Positions 1 through 8,064 of a stretch of DNA of 16,505 nucleotides are shown piece after piece (the stretch's first letter is position 1; every line of letters begins with the position of its first letter). Position numbers and translations under genes: made by a program. Origin of the DNA: an uncultured Hungatella sp. (GTDB lineage Bacteria > Bacillota > Clostridia > Lachnospirales > Lachnospiraceae); contig CAJUPP010000076.1 of assembly GCA_910588325.1 (NCBI GenBank), positions 1 to 16,505 of the forward strand, given 5' to 3'. The notes under the pieces are model-generated. The model was not told where the DNA came from. It did not search any database and worked only from the letters and a program-made list of their open reading frames with translations.

Positions 1-57
1 TGACCTGTGCAATCGGGAAAACAGGCAAGTGATTGGTGTAGTTATTTGCAAAACGGA

Positions 58-162
58 AGCGTGTTTGAAAATTCATTCCCGCCATCTGCGCTTCCCTCAT
101 TCGAACCCAACCGCCCACAAATTATGACATACATCTGACGGAAAGCAATTTTCAAACACGCT
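58..162. repeat. Inverted repeat with 16-bp perfect arms beside the ytvI stop codon
   Basis: The arms at 58-73 and 147-162 are exact reverse complements over 16 nt (core GCGTGTTTGAAAATT). The 73-nt interior shows only weak further pairing. The right arm ends at the base before the TAG stop of the minus-strand gene starting at 163, so transcripts of that gene would run straight through the structure. There is no clear T-run after it on the minus strand, so a standard intrinsic terminator is not well supported. It may be an edge of a palindromic intergenic element. The remaining 57 nt at the window's left end show no recognisable gene. Confidence 0.65.
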
Positions 163-1212
163 CTAATCCCCGGCAAATTCTTTCACCACCAAAACCCCCA
201 CCGGCCCCAGCAAAACTCCCAATATTCCGAACAGCTGAAGGCCCACATACATGGAAATCAACGTTTCCAGAGGCGACAGCCCTACCTTATCCCCCATCAG
301 CTTCGCCTCTAAAATCTGCCTTACAAAATAGCATATCACATAAAGCCCAAAAATAACCAGTCCCCGAAGCCATTTCCCCCTCAGACACGCCCCGATTGCC
401 CACGGAATCAGCACAGTTCCTGTGCCAAAGATAGGAAGAGCATCTAAAAGCCCGATTCCGATTCCTGCCAGTATGCTGTAGGGATTGCCCAAAAGCGAAA
501 ATCCGATGGTGCAGATTTCCATAGTCAGAATCATGATCAGCCCCTGGGTCCGCACATAGGCATTTCCCACCCTGCGAAGCAGTCTGCCTGTTCTTACAAA
601 TTCCTGATGAAAAACGGAGTTTTCCATCCGTTCCTTCCATGTATCCAGTTCCTGGATAAACAGCATCACACCAATGGCAAATAAAACCGTGATGATGCAG
701 CAGCCGACACACCATTTGGCAATCGTCAGCGAATTACCCATAATATATGGCATAACCCCCTGCATTATGGTGTCCATAAAATTGATAATCATCTCCTGCA
801 TAAGGAATACCACAGAATCAGCCTTAAGTCCAAAGGAATGTTCCAGCTCATGGCAGATTCCCGTCAGGCAGATATCCAGCTTTTCAATCCAGTAGGGAAA
901 CCGTTCCGATAACAGGTACATCTCCCCATATAACTTCCGGCTTCCGGCATAAATCCCCAGCCCTAAAAGAAGGAACAGGATTCCCAGCTCCACAATCCCC
1001 ACTGCCCCTGCCCCGATGCCTAACCTTCGCCCCCGCCATCTAATCTGCAGCTTCTCAGATATCCAGCATGCGGAGGGCTTTAAAAGAACCGCGGCTACAC
1101 AGGCAAACAAAAAAGGCATAACCAATGGCAGCAGGTATCGAAACACCCCGTACACTGCCACCGCCATGCCTAAAATTTTCACTAATTTTCTGAATTTCTC
1201 GTTTTCCTGCAC
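163..1212 (-). CDS. ytvI: YtvI / AI-2E family integral membrane transporter
   Basis: This 349-residue polytopic membrane protein belongs to the AI-2E/PerM transporter superfamily and most resembles the YtvI sporulation permease subgroup. A hydrophobic pair of segments lies near residues 14-45. It is followed by a helix near 68-90, a soluble stretch (about 90-160), a helix near 163-187, and a C-terminal membrane block (225-345). That block carries the subgroup motif DALPIFGTG (257-265) and the family pattern LGLSPL-like GLSPLETL (311-318) with a glycine-rich end. The start is GTG at 1210-1212, preceded by AGAGGGTG at suitable spacing; the next Met is at residue 16. The substrate is unknown for this subgroup. 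The gene stands alone between two inverted repeats and downstream of the sugar operon, with no evident functional link to it. The family call is firm; the YtvI label is probable. Confidence 0.85.
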   Translation of the reverse strand: MQENEKFRKLVKILGMAVAVYGVFRYLLPLVMPFLFACVAAVLLKPSACWISEKLQIRWRGRRLGIGAGAVGIVELGILFLLLGLGIYAGSRKLYGEMYLLSERFPYWIEKLDICLTGICHELEHSFGLKADSVVFLMQEMIINFMDTIMQGVMPYIMGNSLTIAKWCVGCCIITVLFAIGVMLFIQELDTWKERMENSVFHQEFVRTGRLLRRVGNAYVRTQGLIMILTMEICTIGFSLLGNPYSILAGIGIGLLDALPIFGTGTVLIPWAIGACLRGKWLRGLVIFGLYVICYFVRQILEAKLMGDKVGLSPLETLISMYVGLQLFGILGVLLGPVGVLVVKEFAGD

Positions 1213-1624
1213 GGATTCACCCTCTGCCTTTTCATTTCTTCCAGAATTCGTAACAGTTCAGATACCCTTAAGATTTTGCTGTTTGAGAAATCGTGGAAGG
1301 TCCGCCTGTCGAGAGAATGATATTGTTTCTCCTGGGCACGCTCGCGCTACGTGAAGAGCGTAGCGGTACATAAGGCGCTAAAAGACAGCGCCTAAGTACC
1401 GATGGTCTTCAAGTACCCTGGAGAAACAATATCATTCTCTCGACAGGCTACGTTATCTCGAAATGTCAAGTGTTTACTCTTACCAATATTCTCAAATTTT
1501 AATTTTAATATGCTGGAAAAACCTTGCAATACCCCCATCCAAAAGGCAGAATCCAACAGCCCTCATGACTGTCCTTACTACAAAATAACTGCGAAATAGC
1601 AACAAAGCAGGCCAAAACCTACCC
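1213..1624. other. 412-nt intergenic region between ytvI and the GH13 gene
   Basis: No supported gene lies here. It contains the upstream region of ytvI (its ribosome binding site lies just above 1213) and the large inverted repeat at 1305-1447. It also holds about 175 nt (1448-1624) downstream of the GH13 stop codon, in which I see no hairpin with a T-run. Short reading frames here either run through the palindrome or lack a ribosome binding site. Confidence 0.6.
1305..1447. repeat. 143-nt inverted repeat with two nested hairpins
   Basis: The outer arms at 1305-1336 and 1416-1447 are 32 nt each and reverse-complementary except for one position. The 79-nt interior holds two further hairpins. 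One is CGCTAC...GTAGCG at about 1344-1365. The other is a longer one at about 1364-1402, in which CGGTAC plus GGCGCT pairs with AGCGCC plus GTACCG around a short loop. The whole would fold into a three-way, cruciform-like structure on either strand. It lacks the T-tract of an intrinsic terminator. It resembles a dispersed bacterial palindromic element (REP/BIME or MITE-like), but no transposase or obvious target duplication is seen. Confidence 0.8.
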
Positions 1625-3463
1625 TCACTCCACAGGAACCTTCAGCCACACAAATCCATAGGCAGGAATCAAAATCCATTCCCCTGCCTCCACCTTTTCC
1701 CCTGTCAGAAGATTCTGTCCTCCATGTTCACAGAACACCCGTTTCTCCTGCCAGTTAAAATTAAAAATACCCTGGATTTTCTCTGTCTCCCCCGTACGTA
1801 CAATACCTAAAAGCCCATTATCCCCAAAATCCACGGTCTGCACCTGGGCCTCACTGCCAAAAGCCTCATGGCAGCTGCGCAGCGTCTCCAGCTTCCGAAG
1901 CCCGTCAAACATCCTCTGCTGAACGGTCCCCTCTTTCTCAATATTCTCCACCAGCTCCCACTTAAACTGTCCCCGGTGAATATAGCGGGAATCCTCCGCC
2001 TTATCCGGATCCTCCTTGTAGGTATAATCATTCACCTGTCCGATCTCATCCCCGCTGTAAATCACAGGAATCCCCGACTGGAACAGCATATAGGCATGAA
2101 GCATCCGATCCAGGCGGATAGCCTGCTCCATCCCCGCCTCATCCTGACAGAACCCGGCCTTCTCCACACCGCACATAGAAGCCGCCGTCCCGCAGAATCT
2201 GGCATCCTTAGTCACAGGGTCATTATTGTACAGTTCCCCTCTGCTAAAGCTCTCCTCCAAAGCTCCGGTAAAGAAATCATTGAGATACTGCTTATGAGGC
2301 ACCTGCTTCATCCCCCAGGACTCCAGGGTATCATAATCCAGCCCCCATCCGATATCATCATGGCACCGCAGATAATTCAAAAACGTATACGACTTAGGCA
2401 GCCCATACACAATATCCATCTGTTTTCTAAGCAATCTGGTATCCTGAACCGCCACCGTATGCCAGATGGTTGCCATAGTAGTCACATTGTAAAGCATATG
2501 GCACTCCGGCTTTTCCACCGTTCCAAAATAAGGCGCCACCTTCTCCGGCTCCATCACCACCTCACCCAGCAGCAGAATCCCCGGACACACAATCTCCCCG
2601 ATCATCCGCATCATCCGGACAATAGTATGCACCTGCTTCAAATTCCTGCAGCTGGTCCCCAGCTCCTTCCAGATATAAGGCACCGCGTCGATCCGGATCA
2701 CATCAATCCCCAGATTGGTCATAAACAGGAAATTATACATCATCTCATGGAACACCAGCGGATTCCTGTAATTCAAGTCCCACTGATACGGATAAAAAGT
2801 AGTCATAACCCACTTTCCCGTATCCGGCAGCCACGTAAAATTCCCCGGCGCCGTAGTAGGAAACACCTGAGGCACCGTCTTCTCATACTCCCCCGGAACA
2901 TCCCAGCTGTCATAGAAGAAATACCTGTCCTGATACTCCTTCTCCCCCGCCCTGGCCCTCCTGGCCCACGCATGATCCTCCGATGTATGATTCATAACAA
3001 AATCCAGGCACAAACTGATCCCCTGCTTATGGCACTGAGCCGCCAGATCCTCCAGATCCTTCACCGTCCCCAGCTCCTCCTGCACCTTCCTGAAATCCGC
3101 CACCGCATACCCGCCGTCCGAGCGCCCCTTAGGCGATTCCATAAGAGGCATCAGATGCAGATAATTCACCCCGCAGGACTTCACATAATCCAGATGCTTC
3201 TTCACACCCTTAAGGTTCCCTGCAAACTGCCCAGTATACATCATCATGCCCAGCATGTCATTTCCCTTAAACCACTGCGGATTCTCTTCCCTCTCCAGAT
3301 CCAGCTTCTTAAGAGCCGCCTTCCTCTGCCCGTACATATCCTTCATCATACCCAGCAGCTCCTCAAAATGCTCCGCCGAATCATACAGCTCCATATAAAG
3401 CCACTTCAGCTCATCCAAATGCCTGGCAAACCGCTTCTCATAAATCTCCTCATTCTTCCCCAT
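1625..3463 (-). CDS. GH13 amylosucrase/sucrose hydrolase-like enzyme (GH13_4 type)
   Basis: This 612-residue enzyme is predicted to act on sucrose, either hydrolysing it or transferring its glucosyl unit. A helical N-terminal region (about 1-90) precedes the (beta/alpha)8 barrel, as in amylosucrase. The motif SDGGYAV (115-121) carries D116, and DFVMNHT spans 154-160. Nucleophile D259 with R257 sits in IRIDAV, acid/base E301 in LLLGEV, and H368/D369 in RCHDDIGW. R422 lies in DARFCGTAA and R493 in EDSRYIHR. As I recall the Neisseria polysaccharea enzyme, D144, D286, E328, D393, R446 and R509 are the counterparts; D116 and R493 would form the salt bridge that shapes a sucrose pocket. No signal peptide is seen, so it is cytoplasmic. 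AAAGGAGG lies 11 nt before the ATG. It follows the alpha-galactosidase gene on the same strand after a 501-nt gap, and fits processing of sucrose released from raffinose. Hydrolase versus polymerase activity cannot be decided here. Confidence 0.85.
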   Translation of the reverse strand: MGKNEEIYEKRFARHLDELKWLYMELYDSAEHFEELLGMMKDMYGQRKAALKKLDLEREENPQWFKGNDMLGMMMYTGQFAGNLKGVKKHLDYVKSCGVNYLHLMPLMESPKGRSDGGYAVADFRKVQEELGTVKDLEDLAAQCHKQGISLCLDFVMNHTSEDHAWARRARAGEKEYQDRYFFYDSWDVPGEYEKTVPQVFPTTAPGNFTWLPDTGKWVMTTFYPYQWDLNYRNPLVFHEMMYNFLFMTNLGIDVIRIDAVPYIWKELGTSCRNLKQVHTIVRMMRMIGEIVCPGILLLGEVVMEPEKVAPYFGTVEKPECHMLYNVTTMATIWHTVAVQDTRLLRKQMDIVYGLPKSYTFLNYLRCHDDIGWGLDYDTLESWGMKQVPHKQYLNDFFTGALEESFSRGELYNNDPVTKDARFCGTAASMCGVEKAGFCQDEAGMEQAIRLDRMLHAYMLFQSGIPVIYSGDEIGQVNDYTYKEDPDKAEDSRYIHRGQFKWELVENIEKEGTVQQRMFDGLRKLETLRSCHEAFGSEAQVQTVDFGDNGLLGIVRTGETEKIQGIFNFNWQEKRVFCEHGGQNLLTGEKVEAGEWILIPAYGFVWLKVPVE

Positions 3464-3648
3464 ATAAATATAAGCCTCCTTTACCCTGCTTTCCCTCTTA
3501 AACTATCTATCCCTCATCCGGCACCATTCCACCCACACCAGCAAGCAAACTCCAAACAGCAATTCGCCTCCAAGCCATCTTCAAACTTAAAAGTATGGTT
3601 CCTTCCACACTGCCCCATCAACTTCCAAATTATCTATCGACAATACTT

Positions 3649-3737
3649 CTCAGCCCGGGCAGCCAACAGCCTGAATTGCTCCCCAGATATCACAGCAACA
3701 CTGCAATAATATCATCTCAGCCCCGGCAGCCAACAGC
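3649..3737. repeat. 22-nt direct repeat pair, 67-nt period
   Basis: The copies at 3649-3670 and 3716-3737 agree at 21 of 22 positions (shared end CAGCCAACAGC). The second copy's last two bases are also the first two bases of the large hairpin at 3736. The 45 nt between the copies show no similarity to each other that I can see. The pair could mark an insertion edge or a partial duplication associated with the palindromic element. Confidence 0.6.
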
Positions 3738-3934
3738 TCCGGAACCAGTTCTCTTCCGTTTGCATTTGCAGGAGTCCTAGAACCTCTTAGCCTCCGGGAA
3801 TCTGCGTCAGGGGCAAAAATCCGCATGTCTGAGCGAAGCGAGTTCGGATTTTTGCCCCTGCTTTTAGCAGATTTCCGGAGGCTTAGAGGTTCTGGCTCCG
3901 AAACCCGCAAACGGAAGAGAACTGGTTCCGGAGC
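3736..3934. repeat. 199-nt near-continuous inverted repeat (large hairpin element)
   Basis: Three stems nest in register. The outer arms 3736-3763 and 3907-3934 are a perfect 28-bp match. The middle arms 3779-3797 and 3875-3893 pair with one mismatch over 19 nt. The inner arms 3808-3823 and 3845-3860 are a perfect 16-bp match (core GGGGCAAAAATCCG). The apical loop, 3824-3844, includes GAGCGAAGCGAG. The intervening segments are partly complementary, so the whole can fold as one long hairpin. It starts about 30 nt after the alpha-galactosidase stop codon on that gene's transcript. There is no terminal T-run. It reads as a palindromic intergenic element that could affect message ends or downstream GH13 expression; that role is inference. 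Confidence 0.85.
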
Positions 3935-3964
3935 GTCCCCTCCGCGACCTCTTACTATCTCATT

Positions 3965-6151
3965 CTACACCTGAACCAAATACATCCTATAAGCCAAATA
4001 CTCCCCCGCCCTCTGCGGAACCGGAATCCCTCCATACATCAAAGCAGCCCCGGTATAAACCACCCCGGTATCTTCCTCCCGATACCGTTTCTCAGGATCA
4101 AGCCCCGCCGCCTTCACATAAGGCACAACCGGATTCCCATGAGTATTCTGCATCACAACCTGAATCAGACTCTCCCTCTTATCCTCCCGTACAAACTGCC
4201 ATGCCGCCACATCCTGCTCCATCGGATTAGTCAGCCGATAATAATCCCCGTTATGTATCACATCCCAGTACTTATGATACTCCTCAATCTGCCTCTTCAC
4301 CTGCTGCTTCTCTTCCTCTGTCAGCCTGCACAGATCCAGCTCATACCCAAAGCTCCCTGCCATAGCCACAGCCGCCCTGGTATCAATAGGCGTAACCCTT
4401 CCGTTCTGATGATTGGGCGCCACAGACACATGGGATCCCACCGCCGAAACCGGATACCCGAAAGACGTCCCATACTGGATAGAAATCCTGTCAATAGCAT
4501 CCGTATTATCACTGCACCATATCTGAGGGCAATAATACAGCATCCCGGCATCAAACCGTCCACCGCCGCCGCTGCAGCCCTCCACCAGAAGATCCGGATA
4601 ATTCACATGCAGCCTCTCCAGAAAATCGTACAGTCCCAGCACATAGCGGTACAGCACTTCCCCCTGCCTGTCCGCCGCCATCACCGCAGAATACACGTCC
4701 GAAATACTGCGGTTCATATCCCACTTCATATACTCAATATTAGCGCTGTCAAGAACCATGGAAATCTGCTTATAAATCCCGTCCACCACTTCCGGCCTTG
4801 AAAAATCCAGCACCAGCTGGGAACGTCCTCTCACCGGCTTCCTTCCCGGTATGGCAAACGCCCAGTCCGGATGCTCCCGGTACAGTTCACTGTCCTCCGA
4901 AACCATCTCCGGTTCCACCCAAAGTCCGAACTTCATGCCCAGACCGTTGATCCGGTTCACCAGATCCTTTAAGGTGCCCCCCAGCTTTCTCTCATTGGTC
5001 TTCCAATCCCCAAGCCCGGAATAGTCCGTATCCCGTTTGCCGAACCACCCGTCGTCCAGAACCAGCATCTCCACGCCCAATTCTTTAGCCTGTCTGGCAA
5101 TCTCATAGATCTTATCCCCTGTAAAATCAAAATAGGTAGCTTCCCAGTTGTTAATAAGCACCGGCCTGGGAACGCTCTTATATTTTCCCCGACACAGATG
5201 ATGCCGGTACAATTTATGATAATGGCGGGACAGATTCCCCAGTCCCTGCCCGCTGAAAGCCATGGCAGCCTCCGGTGCATAAAAGACTTCCCCTGGCTTT
5301 AACTCATAGCAAAACTGCTCATCCTGAATCCCTATGGAAATCCTGGTCTGATTGTACTGGTCCTTCTCCACTTCCCCCTTAAAACTTCCGCTGTAAATAA
5401 GAGAAAGCCCATAACAATCCCCATAGTCCTCCGTAGCCTCATGGGCCGCCAGTATCAAAAACGGATTATACTGGTGACTGGACGTTCCCCTGCGGCTTCC
5501 AATCACCTGTAAGCCATGAACCACCGGTGTTCTCTGAACCGTCCGTTCCATGGCATGGCGTCCATAAAATGAAATCCAATCATACTCTCCTGACAGAAAA
5601 TCCAGACAGGCGCTGTAGACTTTCTCAAGCTGTACCGTCTCCCGGCCCCTGTTCTCCACTTTCACGGTACGGGTAATCACATCATATTCCGGTATCACGC
5701 CGTAATATAGAACTATCTCCAGACCGCTCTTCTCATCCGCCATAAAAATCTTCAACGTCTGAGCTATACTGCTGTCTCCATACACTGCCGGAAGGCCGGC
5801 AATCCCGTACTTTCCGTCCTCAATCTCATATCCCTGATACCTTAAATCACTGCCGAAGCTGCCGTCTGCCATCCGTACCTCCAAACATGGGGAACGATAA
5901 TCACCGTTCCCCCATATTGGATATTCCTGCGGCAGCGCATCCATGGAATATGTTCTGTCCCTATCCGCATCATAAGGATTTCCTGAAAACCCCCTGTCAT
6001 AGTAGGTCAGAAGATATTCCATACTCCCTGCTGTCTTCTTCCCGTAATACAGATGGAGAAGAAAACCATATGCATCCACTTTCATCTGATACATGCTATT
6101 TTCTGTTTCCAACGTAAACAATCCGGATAGTTTTTCATATTGTACTGCCAT
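3965..6151 (-). CDS. aga: GH36 alpha-galactosidase
   Basis: The enzyme cleaves terminal alpha-1,6-galactose from melibiose, raffinose and longer family members, and is cytoplasmic (no signal peptide). The 728 residues match the usual length of bacterial GH36 subgroup I enzymes. The N-terminal beta-domain contains NGDYRSP (82-88). The catalytic barrel carries NNWEATYFDF (334-343), LDDGWFG (365-371), FGLWVEPEMVSEDS (408-421), the nucleophile D478 in KWDMNR, the CSGGGGRFD loop (526-534) and acid/base D548 in CSDNTDA. These numbers equal those I recall for Geobacillus stearothermophilus AgaA/AgaB (D478, D548, W336), which supports the chosen start. That ATG at 6149-6151 has GGAGG 8 nt upstream; an in-frame ATG 84 nt earlier has no such site and would add a non-homologous arginine/lysine-rich tail. 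The gene follows the ABC permease genes after 164 nt. Confidence 0.96.
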   Translation of the reverse strand: MAVQYEKLSGLFTLETENSMYQMKVDAYGFLLHLYYGKKTAGSMEYLLTYYDRGFSGNPYDADRDRTYSMDALPQEYPIWGNGDYRSPCLEVRMADGSFGSDLRYQGYEIEDGKYGIAGLPAVYGDSSIAQTLKIFMADEKSGLEIVLYYGVIPEYDVITRTVKVENRGRETVQLEKVYSACLDFLSGEYDWISFYGRHAMERTVQRTPVVHGLQVIGSRRGTSSHQYNPFLILAAHEATEDYGDCYGLSLIYSGSFKGEVEKDQYNQTRISIGIQDEQFCYELKPGEVFYAPEAAMAFSGQGLGNLSRHYHKLYRHHLCRGKYKSVPRPVLINNWEATYFDFTGDKIYEIARQAKELGVEMLVLDDGWFGKRDTDYSGLGDWKTNERKLGGTLKDLVNRINGLGMKFGLWVEPEMVSEDSELYREHPDWAFAIPGRKPVRGRSQLVLDFSRPEVVDGIYKQISMVLDSANIEYMKWDMNRSISDVYSAVMAADRQGEVLYRYVLGLYDFLERLHVNYPDLLVEGCSGGGGRFDAGMLYYCPQIWCSDNTDAIDRISIQYGTSFGYPVSAVGSHVSVAPNHQNGRVTPIDTRAAVAMAGSFGYELDLCRLTEEEKQQVKRQIEEYHKYWDVIHNGDYYRLTNPMEQDVAAWQFVREDKRESLIQVVMQNTHGNPVVPYVKAAGLDPEKRYREEDTGVVYTGAALMYGGIPVPQRAGEYLAYRMYLVQV

Positions 6152-6247
6152 AACTATTTCCTCCAAGAAAACCTTTCTGCTCTGCGTCCTCTTACGTTTG
6201 GCACAAGCACATGCGCCCCCGTCCAGCAGCTGCAAAACTATCTTAAT

Positions 6248-6276
6248 TTAATAGCACATTTTTACCGATACTGCAA
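6248..6276 (-). promoter_or_regulatory. Possible internal promoter ahead of the alpha-galactosidase gene
   Basis: On the minus strand, TTGCAG (6271-6276) and TATTAA (6248-6253) are separated by 17 nt, in the 164-nt gap before the alpha-galactosidase gene. The match to sigma-A consensus is weak. No terminator is visible between the permease stop codon and this point, so read-through from the transporter genes remains the simpler view. Confidence 0.25.
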
Positions 6277-6315
6277 TCGTTATTTTCACTGATTTTGTCA
6301 CGGAAAAAGCCGGAT

Positions 6316-7149
6316 TTATTTACCACCTGTCATGGCAATGCCTTCAATAAACTGCTTCTGGAATACCAGATACAGGATTACCATAGGCACCATAGCCAGA
6401 ACGGAACCTGCCATCAAAACCGGATAATTGGTGGTAAACTGGCCTCTTAAAGTGGAAAGTCCTGCTGACAGGGTCATTTTCTTCAGATCTGTATTGGCAA
6501 TCAGCGGCCACATCAGGTCTGCATAGGCGAACACTGCGGTAAAGATAGTAAGAGCCGCCATGGAAGACTTGGTAAGAGGCATCATAACCTTGGTAAAGGT
6601 CTGCCATTTGTTGCAGCCGTCCAGATAAGCAGCTTCCCCTACTTCATCGGGAATTCCCATGTAGGACTGACGCAGGAAGAAGGTTCCGAAAGCACTTACC
6701 ACACCGGGGAACACCAGTGCAAACATGGTATTGGTCAGTCCCACCTTGGCTAACATCTGATACTGAGGAATAACAAAAATCTGAGACGGCAGCATCATCT
6801 GTACCAAAACGATGGTAAACAGCGCATTCTTGCCCTTAAACTCCAGCTTGGAAAATGCAAACCCGGCTGCGGAAGAAAATGCCACCGCACACAGAACACG
6901 GAAAATAATCAGCAGTGTTGTGTTAATGTACAGGTTCACAAAAGGAAGGCTGGTAAGGGCATTTTTATAGTTATCCACCAGCCAGTTCTTGGGCAGGATA
7001 GTCGGCGGAATCTGCACGCTTTCACCGGCAGATTTAAAGCTGGTCAGCACCATCCACAAAAACGGGAAAATCATCAGCACTGCACCTGCGGTAAGAACCA
7101 GATAAACCAACATTTTATTTCTTCTGTAGTTTTTCTCTAAAGAATCCAT
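6316..7149 (-). CDS. CUT1-family sugar ABC transporter permease (MsmG/MalG-like)
   Basis: This is one of two membrane subunits of the sugar importer. The 277 residues show a first membrane helix at about 13-35 and further helices near 73-97, 108-130, 142-160, 197-217 and 243-263, giving the expected six. The cytoplasmic EAA loop reads GEAAYLDGCNKWQTF onward (171-195) and would dock the ATPase. The C-terminal end, QKQFIEGIAMTGGK, is typical of MalG-type subunits of oligosaccharide importers. AAGGAGGG precedes the ATG. It begins 12 nt after the partner permease ends, so the two are co-translated in one operon. Sugar specificity is inferred from the neighbouring alpha-galactosidase; the protein itself would be consistent with other oligosaccharides. 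Confidence 0.94.
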   Translation of the reverse strand: MDSLEKNYRRNKMLVYLVLTAGAVLMIFPFLWMVLTSFKSAGESVQIPPTILPKNWLVDNYKNALTSLPFVNLYINTTLLIIFRVLCAVAFSSAAGFAFSKLEFKGKNALFTIVLVQMMLPSQIFVIPQYQMLAKVGLTNTMFALVFPGVVSAFGTFFLRQSYMGIPDEVGEAAYLDGCNKWQTFTKVMMPLTKSSMAALTIFTAVFAYADLMWPLIANTDLKKMTLSAGLSTLRGQFTTNYPVLMAGSVLAMVPMVILYLVFQKQFIEGIAMTGGK

Positions 7150-7161
7150 GAATTTCCCTCC

Positions 7162-8043
7162 TTATACTTCGTAGTTAACCCACTTTTTCTGTCCCCAGAA
7201 CTGGAAGGCAGTTACAATACCGATCAGAGCCACGGTCCATACAACGATGGCAGATGCATAGCCTCTGTTGCCTGCCACGAATGCCTCACGGTAGTACAGA
7301 TACATCAGGGACTGGGCACTTGTTATGGCCGGGTTGGCCGTATCAATCATCATGTAAATCAGGTCATATACCTTCAGGGAAGACATCAGACGCATAATCA
7401 TAACCACAAACAAGGTAGGGGACACCATAGGCAGTGTAATCAGGAAAAACTGCTGAATCTTGGTGGCGCCGTCTAAGCTGGCTGCTTCATAGTAGCTCTT
7501 GGAAATGTTCTGGATTCCTGACAAAAGCAAAACTGCATCATAACCGATGGAACTCCAGATTGCCACAACCGCACAGGCCGGCAGCACCAGGCTGGTGTTG
7601 GTCAGCCAGTTTACCTTGGAACCGATAATCTGGTTGATGATACCGTACTCTGCGTTGAAGATCCATTTCCACACCATGGCGATCGCTGCGGGAGCCACAA
7701 CCATAGGCAGGAAGTAGATGGCACGATAAGCGGTCTTTCCCGCAACCTTGGCATTTAAAAGCACTGCGGTAAGCAGGGATAAGAAAATTCCAATGGGCAC
7801 AGTCAGGATACAAAAGTAAATCGAGTTCCATGTCGCTTTCCAGAATTCCTTGTTGCCGAACATCTGGGTATAGTTTCCGATTCCTGAAAGTTCATAATAT
7901 CCAAAGGGATGTGTGGTGGAAAAACTTAAAATCACTGTCTGAATAAAGGGCCACACATTCAATACAATAAGTCCGATGATAGTAGGCGCTACCATCAGAT
8001 AGCCCCACTTCGCATCCTCTGTCAACACATGTTTCTTTCCCAT
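7162..8043 (-). CDS. CUT1-family sugar ABC transporter permease (MsmF/MalF-like)
   Basis: This is the second membrane subunit of the importer, 293 residues with six predicted helices (first about 14-38; later ones near 73-97, 108-128, 150-175, 207-228 and 263-283). The EAA loop, YYEAASLDGATKIQQFF onward (184-209), ends in the usual LP pair. There is no long periplasmic insertion as in E. coli MalF, in keeping with Gram-positive homologues. AAGGAGGG lies 7 nt before the ATG. The gene lies 21 nt after the binding-protein gene and 12 nt before the second permease. It probably pairs with that permease and with an ATPase encoded elsewhere. Function in raffinose-family uptake is inferred from context. 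Confidence 0.94.
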   Translation of the reverse strand: MGKKHVLTEDAKWGYLMVAPTIIGLIVLNVWPFIQTVILSFSTTHPFGYYELSGIGNYTQMFGNKEFWKATWNSIYFCILTVPIGIFLSLLTAVLLNAKVAGKTAYRAIYFLPMVVAPAAIAMVWKWIFNAEYGIINQIIGSKVNWLTNTSLVLPACAVVAIWSSIGYDAVLLLSGIQNISKSYYEAASLDGATKIQQFFLITLPMVSPTLFVVMIMRLMSSLKVYDLIYMMIDTANPAITSAQSLMYLYYREAFVAGNRGYASAIVVWTVALIGIVTAFQFWGQKKWVNYEV

Positions 8044-8064
8044 TTTTTTGCCCTCCTTTTTCTG

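Larger units (their letters stand above)
3464..3964. other. 501-nt intergenic region between the GH13 and alpha-galactosidase genes
   Basis: No supported gene lies here. The first 15-20 nt hold the ribosome binding site of the GH13 gene. I could not find a convincing sigma-A promoter for that gene on the minus strand. The rest contains a 22-nt direct repeat pair (3649-3670 and 3716-3737) and a very large hairpin (3736-3934). Whether the GH13 gene is read through from the upstream sugar operon or has its own promoter is unresolved. Confidence 0.6.

Noticed and set aside
1016..1599. Two + strand frames over the ytvI start and the 143-nt palindrome
   Set aside because: They run through the palindrome arms or antisense to ytvI, with no start signal or family resemblance.
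1868..3709. Long + strand open frame (613 codons) antisense to the GH13 gene
   Set aside because: It mirrors the GH13 gene's codon bias, is very rich in His, Pro, Leu and Ile, has no ribosome binding site and no recognisable motif. The minus-strand gene has all catalytic residues.
3650..3910. 86-codon minus-strand frame in the intergenic region
   Set aside because: Most of it is one arm and the loop of the 199-nt hairpin; its apparent protein is a by-product of the palindrome and has no ribosome binding site.
4139..4801. + strand open frame antisense to the alpha-galactosidase gene
   Set aside because: Same low-quality His/Pro/Leu-rich composition, no start signal, fully inside a well-supported gene.
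6152..6235. Upstream in-frame ATG for the alpha-galactosidase
   Set aside because: No ribosome binding site, adds residues not expected in GH36; the ATG at 6151 has GGAGG and gives family numbering of the catalytic aspartates.
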